64,000 nucleotides of DNA from Burkholderiales bacterium (GCA_021299735.1 JAJTEM010000001.1:186001-250000); one strand, 5' to 3'. Numbered from the stretch's first letter, positions 16,560 to 26,411 are shown. Notes: generated by a model not told the origin, from the letters alone. Translations and numbers: made by a program.

Positions 16560-17843
16560 ATGAGCAAGAAAGCACACCCCACCACCGGCGAGAAACTGGA
16601 AGGCACCTTGATGTTTGTGGGCGACACCATTGCCCAAGCCACCACGCGGGTGCATGAATTTCATCGCGCTATCAGCGACATGCCATTCAAGGCGGTGGGA
16701 ACAGCCACGTTGAATGCCAGCAAGCCAGTTGAATCAGTTCACAATGAAATTACCGACCTGGTGTATGGTGCTGTGCGAGAGGCTGGCAAAGGCGTTTTTT
16801 CCGGCGCAGCCTGGGTGGTTCGACAGGCAAACCAAAGCCTGGCCTCGCCACAAATTATCGACCAGGCCATGGGCGGTGAATTGATGGACGACGTGGATCA
16901 TTTGCCGGTTCCAGGTGCGCCGAACGCAAAAACCGACAAACGGATCTCGGCTATTTCAAGCGCAATCAACGGTGTATTTGGCGACCACTTGGCCGCCACG
17001 CGCAACCCGATGCAGGTGCACATGAACCTGTATGCCAACGGCCAGCTATTGCAGGCCGACCAGGCCGCACTGATGGTGCAGTTTCCCAATGCACAAAGAC
17101 ACCTTGTCATTTTTGTGCACGGCCTGTGTTGCAACGAAGACAGCTGGCAGATGTACCACAACCCCAGTGAGCCGGCCACCCGCCCCTACGGTGACAAGTT
17201 GCAAGACGATTTCCCGGTTACCGCGCTTTACCTGCGTTACAACACCGGCCGTAATATAGATTCCAATGCCCGCCAGTTCAAACGCATACTGAACAAACTT
17301 GTGCGCAACTGGCCTGTGGCTGTTGAGGGCATTACCTTGGTAGGCCACAGCATGGGCGGCCTTGTTAGCCGAGCGGTGGTTGAGGCACTCAGTGATGACG
17401 ATATTATTTTGAAACGCGCCATTCGCGATGTGGTCTGTTTGGGCTCTCCACACGCTGGCGCACCCTTGGCTCGCCTTGCCGCTGCGGGCGAGCAATTGTT
17501 CAGCAAATTTGAATTGGCCAAGCCGATTGGTCGGGTTCTCGGTGTGCGTTCACGCGGCATTCGTGATTTGGATCACGGCCTGGGCGCCTTGCAAACCCGC
17601 GATGGTCAAGAAGTGATGTTTCACTTGATCGGATCTACCATTGGCGACCACACTTCGTCCTGGCTTAACACCACTGTGGGCGATGGATTGGTCACTCCCG
17701 ATTCCGCCTTGGCCGATGACACTGGCAAAGCGCAGCGGGTTACCTTTGCGCAAAAGCACCACATGACTTTGCTCAACGATCCCGACGTGTTTCTTGAACT
17801 GAAAATGGTGTTGCGCCAGCACTTACGCCAGCGCGTGGTATGA
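16560..17843 (+). CDS. Alpha/beta hydrolase, lipase/PGAP1-like esterase
   Basis: A 427-residue cytoplasmic-looking alpha/beta hydrolase. The core begins near residue 180: HLVIFVHGLCCNEDSW (oxyanion region HGL), LRYNTGRNIDSNARQF, the nucleophile elbow GHSMGGLVSRAVVE, and VVCLGSPHAGAPLAR, all typical of the lipase/PGAP1-like group. Asp/His of the triad are probably in VGDGLVTPDSAL and KHHMTLL. The first 180 residues have no recognised domain. ATG 16560 is preferred because GGAGA lies 7 nt upstream. The substrate is probably a lipid or ester. A palindrome at 16500-16517 may control it. Confidence 0.82.
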   Translation: MSKKAHPTTGEKLEGTLMFVGDTIAQATTRVHEFHRAISDMPFKAVGTATLNASKPVESVHNEITDLVYGAVREAGKGVFSGAAWVVRQANQSLASPQIIDQAMGGELMDDVDHLPVPGAPNAKTDKRISAISSAINGVFGDHLAATRNPMQVHMNLYANGQLLQADQAALMVQFPNAQRHLVIFVHGLCCNEDSWQMYHNPSEPATRPYGDKLQDDFPVTALYLRYNTGRNIDSNARQFKRILNKLVRNWPVAVEGITLVGHSMGGLVSRAVVEALSDDDIILKRAIRDVVCLGSPHAGAPLARLAAAGEQLFSKFELAKPIGRVLGVRSRGIRDLDHGLGALQTRDGQEVMFHLIGSTIGDHTSSWLNTTVGDGLVTPDSALADDTGKAQRVTFAQKHHMTLLNDPDVFLELKMVLRQHLRQRVV

Positions 17844-17874
17844 AAACCAGCGGCGGAATTGATTTGATGCCGCG

Positions 17875-18441
17875 TTAAAAGTTGTAGGTCGAGGTTTTGC
17901 TTTCCTGCAAGAACACGCGTTGTGTGGTTAGCAGGTAGTTCACCAGAAGGTCGGCATATGTGCGTTTGAATTTCTGCTCGCGCATACCGGTTTCCACCAG
18001 GTTCAAACCATAGTATTTCAGGGCCAGGTGGGCTTGTTGGCATTCTTTGGTCCAGCAATCCAGGGGCTCCAGAATTTGGTTTACAGCATCCTGAAAGCCG
18101 GTGGTGAAATTCAGAAAGTCCCCTTCATTCATGTCTTCAACCAGCTCAAGTGCATTGTGCTCGGCTTGCTGATGCTGTGCTGGTGAGCCGTGGCGTGACC
18201 GGGTTTGAAACACATTCAGAAATTGAAACAACAAGGGCTCGGGCAGTTGTGAAGTGGGCACGCCATACAGTAGCTGTACCCGGCTTAAATCGATTTGTAA
18301 CTGCATCGCGAACAGGCCGCTGATGTTGCGAGAACTTAATGCCCAACAGGCTCCCAGCGTTTCAAAAAATACTTCGCGTTCGAAGGAGTATTTTTTGTAG
18401 GGGCTGATGTGCAACACTTGATAGGGTGCTCGAATGGTCAT
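17875..18441 (-). CDS. Hypothetical protein, 188 residues
   Basis: A 188-residue soluble protein with no signal peptide or membrane helix and no family I can name. It begins MTIRAPYQVLHISPYKKYSF and has a Gln/His-rich patch (PAQHQQAEHN) in the middle. Repeated hydrophobic spacing suggests a helical fold. It is convergent with the hydrolase, with 31 bp between stop codons. Downstream of the third hybrid kinase on the same strand, it may be in its transcript, although 125 bp of repetitive G-rich DNA lies between them. Function unknown. Confidence 0.6.
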   Translation of the reverse strand: MTIRAPYQVLHISPYKKYSFEREVFFETLGACWALSSRNISGLFAMQLQIDLSRVQLLYGVPTSQLPEPLLFQFLNVFQTRSRHGSPAQHQQAEHNALELVEDMNEGDFLNFTTGFQDAVNQILEPLDCWTKECQQAHLALKYYGLNLVETGMREQKFKRTYADLLVNYLLTTQRVFLQESKTSTYNF

Positions 18442-18515
18442 ACTTGATCCAGTGCTTTGCTGTTCATCGTTTGAGTATTGTCAACTGCATCGTGAGGGCG
18501 TGGCATCGCATAGGT

Positions 18516-18577
18516 GAGGGTTCACCGTTTGCGGGGAGGTTCACCATTTCAGGGGGTAGGTTTCCCCTAGGCGGGGG
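18516..18577. repeat. Three imperfect 21-bp tandem repeats between kinase and hypothetical gene
   Basis: Units begin near 18516, 18536 and 18557. The first two share the core GGTTCACC(G/A)TTT and all end in a G-run. They lie between the end of the hybrid kinase and the start of the 188-residue protein, both on the reverse strand. Purpose unknown. Confidence 0.4.
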
Positions 18578-21422
18578 TGGTTTTTTCAGCCATTTCTGAA
18601 TACCTCTTCACCAAGGCCGGCCACACGGTCCGGATTTGCTCCAGCACCTCGCTAGACTCTACGGTTTGATTGTTCAAGCCTTGCTCAAACTCTCGGAACA
18701 CACCATGCAAAGCTTGTTCGCCCAGCAAAGCCAACAGGCTGACCATGGAATGTATTTCACGAACAAATGTAGTTTCATCCAGTTGCTCAAGGTGACCACG
18801 CAGCTTGGCGGGCAGGTCGGCACAGTGTTGCATGAACAAATTGGCCAAGGCTGCTGGTGCCGGGGCTGGTGTCACTGTGTGGGGCAAATCGGCGCGCAAC
18901 AGGCGGGCTAGCTTGTCGTACAACACGGCGGCCTCAACCGGCTTGGCAATAAACTCGTCCATGCCCAAATCCAGGCAACGGTTACGTACCTCCGTGAAAG
19001 CATGCCCGGTCAAGCCCACCAAGGGTGTATCCATCCACCGGGTTTGGTCACGCAACCATTCAGTGAATTCATATCCGTCCATCACCGGCATTTCAAGGTC
19101 GGTAATGATCACGTCAAAGTGGGGTGCATCATCTGGGTCTAGCAAGTCCAAGGCGGTCTGGCCATGTTCGCAAACGTGTACTTGCATGCCTGCTGCCTTC
19201 AGGTACGACGACAACAATTCCTGGTTCACAGGGTGGTCTTCCAGCACCAAGACTCTTTTTCCTCGCAATGTGTCGGGATACGTTTGGGCAACATTCGACT
19301 GTGATGAAGTAGTCAATTCAGCGCGCGGTGCCGCACAAATGTCTTGCATCAGGACCGGGTGCGACAGGTGTATCAATTGCTTGGCCAAGTCTGCTGGCAA
19401 CAGCTGCAACAAAGTGCTGTCAGCTGAAAGAAGGTCGCGGTCGATTGCGACAATACGCAACGCCGGGTTGTTCAGTTGTCTTAGCAACTCGACAGGCAAT
19501 GGGTGATTGGGGGCCAGAAAATCGGATTGTAGTAATACCCAGTCGCAGGTGTTGTCATTCAGGTGTTGTGTAAGCTGGTTTACATCACTGACCAAGGTGG
19601 AGTCCAGGCCGGTGGCATTCAAAACTGACATCAGGCAGTCGGCAACAGGACCGGGCTGGTGCAGCAGCACGCCGCTTTGATAATCCAGTGGTCGGGGTTC
19701 AATCAAAATGTCATTGTCGTAAATCACGGGTACAGAAAACCAAAAGCAACTGCCCGCGCCCGGTGTGCTTTCCACTGAAATTTGGCCACCCATGCGAATG
19801 ACCAATTCACGGGCAATGCTTAGACCAAGGCCCGTGCCGCCGTATACCCGGCTTACGCTTGAATCACCTTGTGCAAATTTCTCAAAAATTCGTTCTACTT
19901 GCGATTTACTAAGCCCGGCCCCCGTGTCGTGCACTTCAATTCTTAAATCAAGCCCCGTGTCTGAATTGGTTTGCAATTTTGAGAATACACGCACCGAGCC
20001 ACTTTCCGTAAACTTGACCGCATTGCTTAGCAGGTTGCTCAGCACTTGCCGCAAGCGCGAAGGGTCGCCCACCAAGCGCTGGCCCAGTTGGTTGGAATAG
20101 CCAGGTGCAACCTCGTTCAGCAACAAAAGTTTTCTGTCGGCAGCCTGGCTTTGCACCGCAAGAAATGAATTGGCCAGCACTTCATCGAGCGTAAACGAAA
20201 TGCGCTCGAATTCGACCATGCCGGCTTCAGCCTTGGAGTAATCAAGAATGTCGTTGAGTAAACCCAGTAGCGATTTTGCAGCGTCCTGCACCTTTAGCAG
20301 ATAGCCGCGTTCCTGCTCTGGTAAATCCGATTTCAGGGTTAGCGCTGTCATACCCAATATGGCGTTCATGGGTGTTCTGATTTCATGGCTCATGTTTGCA
20401 AGCAGCATGCCGCGTGCCTCTACTTGTGCTTCAGCGCGTTCGCGGCCCATTTTGGCTTCCAGTGCCATCAGTTCAGCAGAACGGGCAGCTTCGCCTTGTT
20501 CTAATTCGCGCTTGAACGAACCTATCATCAAGGCAAAGCCCTTCACCAGGTTGGCCATTTCAGTCACAAAGCGTGGGTTGGGCAAGCTTACGCTGTAATT
20601 GCCCTGCGCAATTTGCTTGCTCACCTTGTTCAGTTCGCGTAGCGGTGCCACTACAAAGCGTTGCAACACAGCCAGGCCCAGCAAGGCCATCAATGTGACT
20701 AGTAGCCCAAGGTACAGGTCGAAATTCGCCGTGGATTTGATGTTGTAGGTTTGTTCTGCAATCACAGTTTGATAGCCCAATTCAACCGCGCGAATTCGGC
20801 CCTGAATTTCAGCCCGAATGGCGTTGCTCATGCCCAGGTATTCTTCCGAGAACAGCATCTGAATGGCCAGGTCGTCGCGAACGGGTGCTTCGGACACATA
20901 TTTGGACGTTTCAGGATCATAAAGACCTTGGGTCAGGGCAAATACAATTTGCTCCCGTTCCCGCAAACGTTTGCTGAGCCCTAAAATATTGTCGACAGAC
21001 GCTTTTACATCGCCATTTACTTTGGGGGCTTCATTTTGTGGTGCATACAGGCGGCTTTCCAGGGTTTCGCCTTTGGCTGGCAAAAGCGGCACAATGTCGG
21101 TGCTGCCTGCAATCAACTTGCTCCAGTACACATCGTCAACAGGGCGAGCGTATTTGCGTGCGCCTGCATGCGCGTCCAGCAGCTCGTAATAATTCACCAA
21201 GTGTTGGCTGTTTTTGCTGACCACAAAAGCAGCCACCAAGGTTTGTAGCGCATCAAATTCGGATTGCAACAAGCGTAACTGATTGATGGCATTCAAACGC
21301 GCGGTAAGCAGGGCTGTTTGCGAAGTTTGCAACTGGTCTGCCCTCTCGCCCATCCACAGATTGGAAGCGAGGCCAAGCAAGGTGGCAAACAGCACAAAGC
21401 GAAACAGGGTTGCCAGTTTCAT
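18567..21422 (-). CDS. Hybrid sensor histidine kinase with receiver and degenerate Hpt domain
   Basis: A 951-residue hybrid kinase. Membrane helix 1 is at about 6-24, a long periplasmic helical sensor of about 205 residues follows, then helix 2 (236-255), HAMP (256-310) and a coiled coil. HisKA has His347 in ANMSHEIRTPMNA. The HATPase domain has DPSRLRQVLSNLLSNAVKF and GGTGLGLSI. A degenerate receiver-like region lies at about 590-690. The receiver (KRVLVLEDHPVNQ, ITDLEMPVMDGYEF) is at about 730-850. The C-terminus resembles Hpt, but the motif reads REIHSMVSLLALLG: the His is kept and the usual Lys-Gly after it is lost. ATG 21422 is taken as start; a TTG lies one codon before. The signal is unknown and no response regulator is adjacent. 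Confidence 0.88.
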   Translation of the reverse strand: MKLATLFRFVLFATLLGLASNLWMGERADQLQTSQTALLTARLNAINQLRLLQSEFDALQTLVAAFVVSKNSQHLVNYYELLDAHAGARKYARPVDDVYWSKLIAGSTDIVPLLPAKGETLESRLYAPQNEAPKVNGDVKASVDNILGLSKRLREREQIVFALTQGLYDPETSKYVSEAPVRDDLAIQMLFSEEYLGMSNAIRAEIQGRIRAVELGYQTVIAEQTYNIKSTANFDLYLGLLVTLMALLGLAVLQRFVVAPLRELNKVSKQIAQGNYSVSLPNPRFVTEMANLVKGFALMIGSFKRELEQGEAARSAELMALEAKMGRERAEAQVEARGMLLANMSHEIRTPMNAILGMTALTLKSDLPEQERGYLLKVQDAAKSLLGLLNDILDYSKAEAGMVEFERISFTLDEVLANSFLAVQSQAADRKLLLLNEVAPGYSNQLGQRLVGDPSRLRQVLSNLLSNAVKFTESGSVRVFSKLQTNSDTGLDLRIEVHDTGAGLSKSQVERIFEKFAQGDSSVSRVYGGTGLGLSIARELVIRMGGQISVESTPGAGSCFWFSVPVIYDNDILIEPRPLDYQSGVLLHQPGPVADCLMSVLNATGLDSTLVSDVNQLTQHLNDNTCDWVLLQSDFLAPNHPLPVELLRQLNNPALRIVAIDRDLLSADSTLLQLLPADLAKQLIHLSHPVLMQDICAAPRAELTTSSQSNVAQTYPDTLRGKRVLVLEDHPVNQELLSSYLKAAGMQVHVCEHGQTALDLLDPDDAPHFDVIITDLEMPVMDGYEFTEWLRDQTRWMDTPLVGLTGHAFTEVRNRCLDLGMDEFIAKPVEAAVLYDKLARLLRADLPHTVTPAPAPAALANLFMQHCADLPAKLRGHLEQLDETTFVREIHSMVSLLALLGEQALHGVFREFEQGLNNQTVESSEVLEQIRTVWPALVKRYSEMAEKTTPA

Positions 21423-21471
21423 CAAACTACAAGGGCCAGTGTAAACAAGCTCCTATTCTTACCGGAAAAGC

Positions 21472-22248
21472 TTAATGCGTGTGTAGCGATTGCAAAATCA
21501 GCCAGAAAGCGGCCACGATCATCACGGCCGCAAAGCTTCGACGAAGAGCCTTTTCGGGGAGGTAATGGGCAATGGCCACCCCGGCTGACACGGTAAACAG
21601 ACCACCAAAAGCCAGCGGCAAGCCCAACTCCCAGTTCACGCGGTGGGCAGTGGCGTATGTGGTCAATGCCATCACCGAGCTGGGCGCTACCAAGGCCAGC
21701 GACAAAGCTTGCGCGGTGGTTTGGGTGTGCTTGAACACGGTGGTTAGCATGGGTGTGGCCACCAAGCCACCCCCCATGCCGAGCAAGCCCATACTGGTGC
21801 CGCCCAGCACACCAACAATTGGCATTGCGGCTGTGCGGGGCTGGTCGCTGTTGTTTGAATTTGCGCTGGGGTTGTTGCGCAGCAACAGCATGCGCAGGCC
21901 CACCGCAAGGATGAACAGGTTGAATATCCAGTGCAGAATATTTTGGTCAAGGCGCACAGCCAGCTTGGCTGTTAGCCAGGTGGTAACCGTGGCACTAAGG
22001 CCAATCGCCGTTACAGCCAGCCATGGAAGTTTGTGGTGCTGGTTGTAGCGCCACCAGCCAATCAGTAAATTGGGCACCATCAACACCAGTGCAGTGCCTT
22101 GGGCCAGGGCCTGGTCCATACCAAACCCGATAATAAAAAGCGGGACAGCAATAATGCCGCCCCCGATACCAAACAGCCCACCAAAGAAACCCAAAGCCGC
22201 GCCCAACGACAACACAAGGAGCAAATCGGGAAGAGCGAGCCAAGACAT
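21472..22248 (-). CDS. TauE/SafE family membrane exporter (DUF81)
   Basis: A 258-residue polytopic membrane protein of the TauE/SafE (sulfite exporter) family. The two halves repeat the family signature: GFFGGLFGIGGGIIAVPLF near the N-terminus and GLLGMGGGLVATPML after the central loop. Members export or import sulfur-containing organic anions; the substrate here is unknown. The open frame runs upstream to 22314, but ATG 22248 matches the usual N-terminus and removes an unlikely leader. It is divergent from a LysR regulator across 116 bp that include an AT-rich palindrome, which suggests direct control. Confidence 0.86.
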   Translation of the reverse strand: MSWLALPDLLLVLSLGAALGFFGGLFGIGGGIIAVPLFIIGFGMDQALAQGTALVLMVPNLLIGWWRYNQHHKLPWLAVTAIGLSATVTTWLTAKLAVRLDQNILHWIFNLFILAVGLRMLLLRNNPSANSNNSDQPRTAAMPIVGVLGGTSMGLLGMGGGLVATPMLTTVFKHTQTTAQALSLALVAPSSVMALTTYATAHRVNWELGLPLAFGGLFTVSAGVAIAHYLPEKALRRSFAAVMIVAAFWLILQSLHTH

Positions 22249-22312
22249 GGGTGGTGTGCTGTAAGTGTGGAAGAACCCAGTGTATTCATTATAAAAATAA
22301 CTACAATGCCGC

Positions 22313-22327
22313 AATATTTAAAATATT
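22313..22327. promoter_or_regulatory. AT-rich palindrome in the TauE/LysR divergent promoter
   Basis: AATATTT-A-AAATATT is a 15-bp palindrome with the T-N11-A form expected of LysR-type operators. It lies 38 bp before the LysR start and 65 bp before the TauE start. Confidence 0.4.
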
Positions 22328-22364
22328 ATTAATAAATACGCACGAATAATGGATGGTGTAATTT

Positions 22365-23270
22365 TTGAAACAGTTGTCTGATCTTGCTTTTTTTAGTGAG
22401 CTGCTGCGCCATGAAAGCCTGGCCAGCGCGGCCGTGGCTTTTGATGTAACACCGCCTGCAGTCAGCCGCCGCTTGGCTGCGCTTGAGAAAAGGCTGGGCG
22501 TGCGCTTGCTTCACCGCAGCACTCGCCGCGTTGGCTTGAGTGCTGAGGGCGAACGCTACCTGGCTGAGGGGGCAAACATTCTTCGCCAAATTGACGCGCT
22601 GGAAACCACCTTGAGGGCCGGGCAAGACACACCGCGTGGCCTGCTTCGGGTCAATGCCAGCCTGGGCTTTGGCCGCAAGCATGTGGCCAATGTGGTGTCT
22701 GCGTACCACGCCCAATTCCCGGCGGTTGAGGTAATACTGGAATTGACTGACCACCCGATAGATTTGATCGAGGGCGGTTTTGATTTGTCAGTGCGCTTTG
22801 GCGAGCCGCCCGACCAAAGGCTGATTGCACAAAAGCTGGCCAGCAACCGTCGCATTTTGTGTGCTGCACCCTCTTACCTGGCCGCGGCGGGAGAGCTAGG
22901 CACACCGGGCGATTTAACTCGCCACGATTGTTTGGTGATTCGGCAAGAGAACCACACCTTCAACAACTGGCAACTGCGCAACGGCAGGCAGGAAACCAGC
23001 GTGAAAGTGCACGGGCCTGTCAGTTCAAATGACGGCGAAGTGGTCGTTCAGTGGGCACTGGAAGGCAAGGGCGTGTTGCTGCGTTCGGAGTGGGACATTC
23101 AGCAAGAGCTGAAAAACGGTGCGTTGGTGCGCGTGCTGCCCGACTGGGCGGGCGCACCAGCCGATATTTTTGCGGTGTGCCCGTATGCCAACCCGATGCC
23201 CGCCAAAACCCGTGAATTCATTCGGGTGACCCGCGAGGTGTTGGCCAGCAAGGCGGGGTTTATGGTTTAG
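22365..23270 (+). CDS. LysR-family transcriptional regulator
   Basis: A 301-residue LysR regulator. The N-terminal winged helix-turn-helix is clear: LAFFSELLRHESLASAAVAF, VTPPAVSRRLAALEKRLGVR, LLHRSTRRVGLSAEGERYL. An effector-binding domain runs from about residue 90 (LLRVNASLGFGRKHVANVV). The start is TTG 22365, in line with the family length; no nearby ATG is in frame. It is divergent from the TauE/SafE exporter and most likely controls it. Its stop codon abuts the stop of the convergent DUF748 gene with no spacer. The effector is unknown. Confidence 0.87.
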   Translation: MKQLSDLAFFSELLRHESLASAAVAFDVTPPAVSRRLAALEKRLGVRLLHRSTRRVGLSAEGERYLAEGANILRQIDALETTLRAGQDTPRGLLRVNASLGFGRKHVANVVSAYHAQFPAVEVILELTDHPIDLIEGGFDLSVRFGEPPDQRLIAQKLASNRRILCAAPSYLAAAGELGTPGDLTRHDCLVIRQENHTFNNWQLRNGRQETSVKVHGPVSSNDGEVVVQWALEGKGVLLRSEWDIQQELKNGALVRVLPDWAGAPADIFAVCPYANPMPAKTREFIRVTREVLASKAGFMV

Positions 23271-26200
23271 TTATTTGTTAACAGCCACACCCAATTCGAT
23301 TGGCACCGTTTTGTCATCATTGGTTTTGATTTCTTTGGGTGAATCGGTTTTCAAGCGTTCAGCAGGTACGCCTGCAGCAGCCAGCCCTGTGCTCACCAGC
23401 TGCTGGCGTTCGGTGGCCAAGGCTTGCAGTTGCGTGGTGCTTACCTCTTCAGCATCTTGCAGTTTTTGCGTGAGTGCTGCATGAAAGTTTTCGCTTTTCA
23501 GTGCAGCAAGTTCAGCCCGGCCAAACCGTTTGATAAACAAGGCTTCAATTGCTTTTTTTGTGGCTTCATTGTTCAGTGCAAGCGGGCCAGGGTTTTCGCC
23601 GGGCTGCAATTTTTCACCTGCCTGTAAGGCCACTGCGCGGCGCATTTGCAGGTTTTGAATGGCAGTTTTGTCGACGGCTGCCCAAGTGCCTTGCACGGTT
23701 AGCGCAAGGTTGGGGCGTGTGGTTAATGCTTCGCCCAGTTTTTTCAGGCTTTCCCGTTGCGAAGGGCTTAGCGTGTTGGCCCCGGCAGTGAATTCAATTT
23801 TTCCAAGTTCATCGGCATCGCCACCACCAAACAATGCACCCAATGCTCGGAATGGTGCAGTTACAATTTTGGTCAGCACATTGCCAATGGCCTTCCACAC
23901 AATTGCACCATAGCTAAACTGCGGGTCGCTTAAATTGCCAGTAATGGGCAGGCCCAAATCGATACGGCCATTGCTGTCTTCGAGAATGGCTATTGCAAGT
24001 TCCAAAGGCAGGTCGCGGCCTTGCGGGCTTTCTACCCGTTCACCCAGTTTCAGTTTGTCGACAATCACCTGGTTGCTGCTGTTGAGTTGCTGGTTTTCAA
24101 TGTTGTACACCAGGTTCATCGACAACTTGCCCGATTCAATTTTTCGGTTGGCAAACGTGCCGGAGTAGGGCGTTAAATTTCGCATTTCCACATTGTTGAA
24201 TTTCACAGCAATGTCCATGTAGGCGGTGGGGTCCAGCAGGTTAACGGTACCCTTCGCCTCGGCCTCGCCGTATTCATCCACCGCGCCTTTTAATGCCAGT
24301 TCGCCACGTGTGCCAGGCTTGTTCGAGAGGCCATTCACTACACCTTCAAGGCTGTGAATGCGGGTACCAAATGGTATGAAAAGCGACTCATCGGCAAAGT
24401 CCATTTCACTGTTCACAATGCTGAAGCGGTCAATGTTGACTGCGAACGCGGGTGGCGTGCTGGCCACCGGTTTTTCCGTGTTGGTGGGTGTTGCTGTTTT
24501 TGATTCTTCCTTGTTTACCAATATGCGGCTGATGTTGGTCGATTTGTCTTTCGAAATCAGCAACGCTGTGTCTAGCCCGTCAAGAGTCAAGCGCTGAATA
24601 TTCACGCCCTGGGTATTCACGCGAAAGCCGGGTGTTGAAAGTTTCTTAAACTGAAAAAACGAGTTGTTGCTCTCTGTCTCGTTCAGGCGCAAACCTGCCA
24701 CGGTCAAGTTCCCGGCATAACTTTGTTCCTTGGCGTTGTAAGTGGCTTTGCCCGTGGTGCTAATCGCACCGTTAACCAGGTTAAGCTTTGCAAACTGAGC
24801 GATAAACGGTTGCGCAGGCTTCAGTGCAAGTGCATTCACTTCCACGTTCATCTGTGTGGCAGCGGTGCCGGGGTTGATGTCGCCATTTACGGTAATACTT
24901 CCACCACTGGCCACATTCAGGCTGGCTTTCAGTGGCAGGGTTTTTGAAAGTTCTTGCGTTACACCGCTCGTAGAAATTGCAATGTTGTTCAGTCCAATAT
25001 TCAGTGCGGGTTTTACAGTTTCATCTTGAATGTTTGCATTAATTCCGGAAAGATCGATGGTATTGACTGCGTAGGTCCAAGGCTTGGTAGGCGGCGTGTC
25101 GGGCTGTGTTTGTACTTGAGGCTTCGCTGGTTTGTTTGCAGGAATCCAGTCATTAATCGCGGCCATCAAGTCCAGTTCGCCCTTGGCGTTGCGCTTCACA
25201 TTTACCACGCCGCCTTTCACTGTTGCAGCGTTTACCTCTGCATGTTGTTCGGCAAGGTCTACTGCGATTGGGCCTATCTCAATGGCCTCCAGGCCAATGG
25301 CCTTGGATTTGTCGCTGTGGTTCAGTTGCAGGCCAGCCAGCACAATACCTTCCAGTTCAGCCTTGGTGGTTTGTAAATTAAAGCTTGCGTTGTTGATGTT
25401 CAGCTTGCTAAACCGTGCTGCGGCACCGCCACCTTGCGGTTTGGCAGCCATGCTGAAATCACGCACCGCTGCATTCACGTTGTTGATGAATACTTTGGGT
25501 TGCTCTGCTTCCGTGCCCGAAGCAACTTCCGTGCTTTGCGACGTGTCAGTTTCTTCCTTCAAGTTGACATCGAAATTCAAAGCCAGGTCTGCAAAGCCTG
25601 AAGGCGGTGCCGTGGGCAGAAAGGGTTTTAACACGGGTTCCAGTTTTGCAATATTCAAGCCGGTGAGCGAAAACTCGCCTTTGGCTGACGGGTCGCTTGG
25701 CTGAATTTGTGCGCGAAGCGTCAGTTCGGCGTCCAGGCCGGTCATGGCATTCAGCACAAAATCGCCATTTTTTTCAGACTGTGTGGCCAGGTCGCGAAGT
25801 TCCAGGTTTAGCGGTGCAAAGCGGGTTTTCAGGCCATCGGATTTGCGACGATCTTCGAAATCAACAGCGGCATTACCAATCAACAAATGGCTTAGCAAAA
25901 ATGCAGGCGGCTCAGTGTTCTCTTCCTCGGGCTCCTCGGTTTTAAAGGCCTCCAGCAGAGCGGTGAAGTTATTCTTGCCGTCGGGTAGCAGGGCCACATT
26001 CAGGTTCAGGTTTTTCAGGTCAATTTGGTCCAAGGCAATAAGACCAGTAAACAGGTCGGTGCCAGAAACATCAACAAACAAGTGATCGAAAGCTGCCAGT
26101 TGCTCGCCTTCGGGTGTGGCCAGGCTCAGGTTTGGAATGCGAAGGGTTAGCTTGAAAGGGTTTATTTCGGGTAAACCCATTTTCAATACGTGGCCCGAGC

Positions 26201-26333
26201 GTTCAAGCACCTGCTTCTCTGCCTGCCAGTGCACCAGGCGTGGCAAGCCTGCCCAGGCGAACAAGTAAAAGAACAGAACGATAAAAAGCGGTATTGATAC
26301 CCCTTTGGAGCGAACAATATTGGCGACTTTCAT
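23271..26333 (-). CDS. DUF748 (AsmA-like) envelope protein, 1020 residues
   Basis: This giant protein has one N-terminal membrane helix (PLFIVLFFYLFAWAGLP, residues 15-32), then a long beta-rich repeat region. DUF748 blocks recur, for example LRIPNLSLATPEGEQLAAF and DQIDLKNLNLNVALLPDGK. It ends in a helical charged segment. DUF748 is related to AsmA/TamB-like proteins, which bridge the periplasm and probably move lipids; that role is inferred from the family. It would be anchored in the inner membrane with the bulk in the periplasm. The gene stands alone: convergent with LysR and divergent from the tRNA gene. Confidence 0.86.
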   Translation of the reverse strand: MKVANIVRSKGVSIPLFIVLFFYLFAWAGLPRLVHWQAEKQVLERSGHVLKMGLPEINPFKLTLRIPNLSLATPEGEQLAAFDHLFVDVSGTDLFTGLIALDQIDLKNLNLNVALLPDGKNNFTALLEAFKTEEPEEENTEPPAFLLSHLLIGNAAVDFEDRRKSDGLKTRFAPLNLELRDLATQSEKNGDFVLNAMTGLDAELTLRAQIQPSDPSAKGEFSLTGLNIAKLEPVLKPFLPTAPPSGFADLALNFDVNLKEETDTSQSTEVASGTEAEQPKVFINNVNAAVRDFSMAAKPQGGGAAARFSKLNINNASFNLQTTKAELEGIVLAGLQLNHSDKSKAIGLEAIEIGPIAVDLAEQHAEVNAATVKGGVVNVKRNAKGELDLMAAINDWIPANKPAKPQVQTQPDTPPTKPWTYAVNTIDLSGINANIQDETVKPALNIGLNNIAISTSGVTQELSKTLPLKASLNVASGGSITVNGDINPGTAATQMNVEVNALALKPAQPFIAQFAKLNLVNGAISTTGKATYNAKEQSYAGNLTVAGLRLNETESNNSFFQFKKLSTPGFRVNTQGVNIQRLTLDGLDTALLISKDKSTNISRILVNKEESKTATPTNTEKPVASTPPAFAVNIDRFSIVNSEMDFADESLFIPFGTRIHSLEGVVNGLSNKPGTRGELALKGAVDEYGEAEAKGTVNLLDPTAYMDIAVKFNNVEMRNLTPYSGTFANRKIESGKLSMNLVYNIENQQLNSSNQVIVDKLKLGERVESPQGRDLPLELAIAILEDSNGRIDLGLPITGNLSDPQFSYGAIVWKAIGNVLTKIVTAPFRALGALFGGGDADELGKIEFTAGANTLSPSQRESLKKLGEALTTRPNLALTVQGTWAAVDKTAIQNLQMRRAVALQAGEKLQPGENPGPLALNNEATKKAIEALFIKRFGRAELAALKSENFHAALTQKLQDAEEVSTTQLQALATERQQLVSTGLAAAGVPAERLKTDSPKEIKTNDDKTVPIELGVAVNK

Positions 26334-26411
26334 TTTTTTAGATGCAATACGGTGGATAGTTGCCGTCAGTATCCTAGATACCGACGCTGGTGTACACTAA
26401 CGCCTTCTTGC

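Noticed and set aside
18805-19506. 233-residue open frame antisense to the third hybrid kinase
   Set aside because: It mirrors the codon pattern of the kinase gene on the opposite strand and shows no domain or ribosome site.
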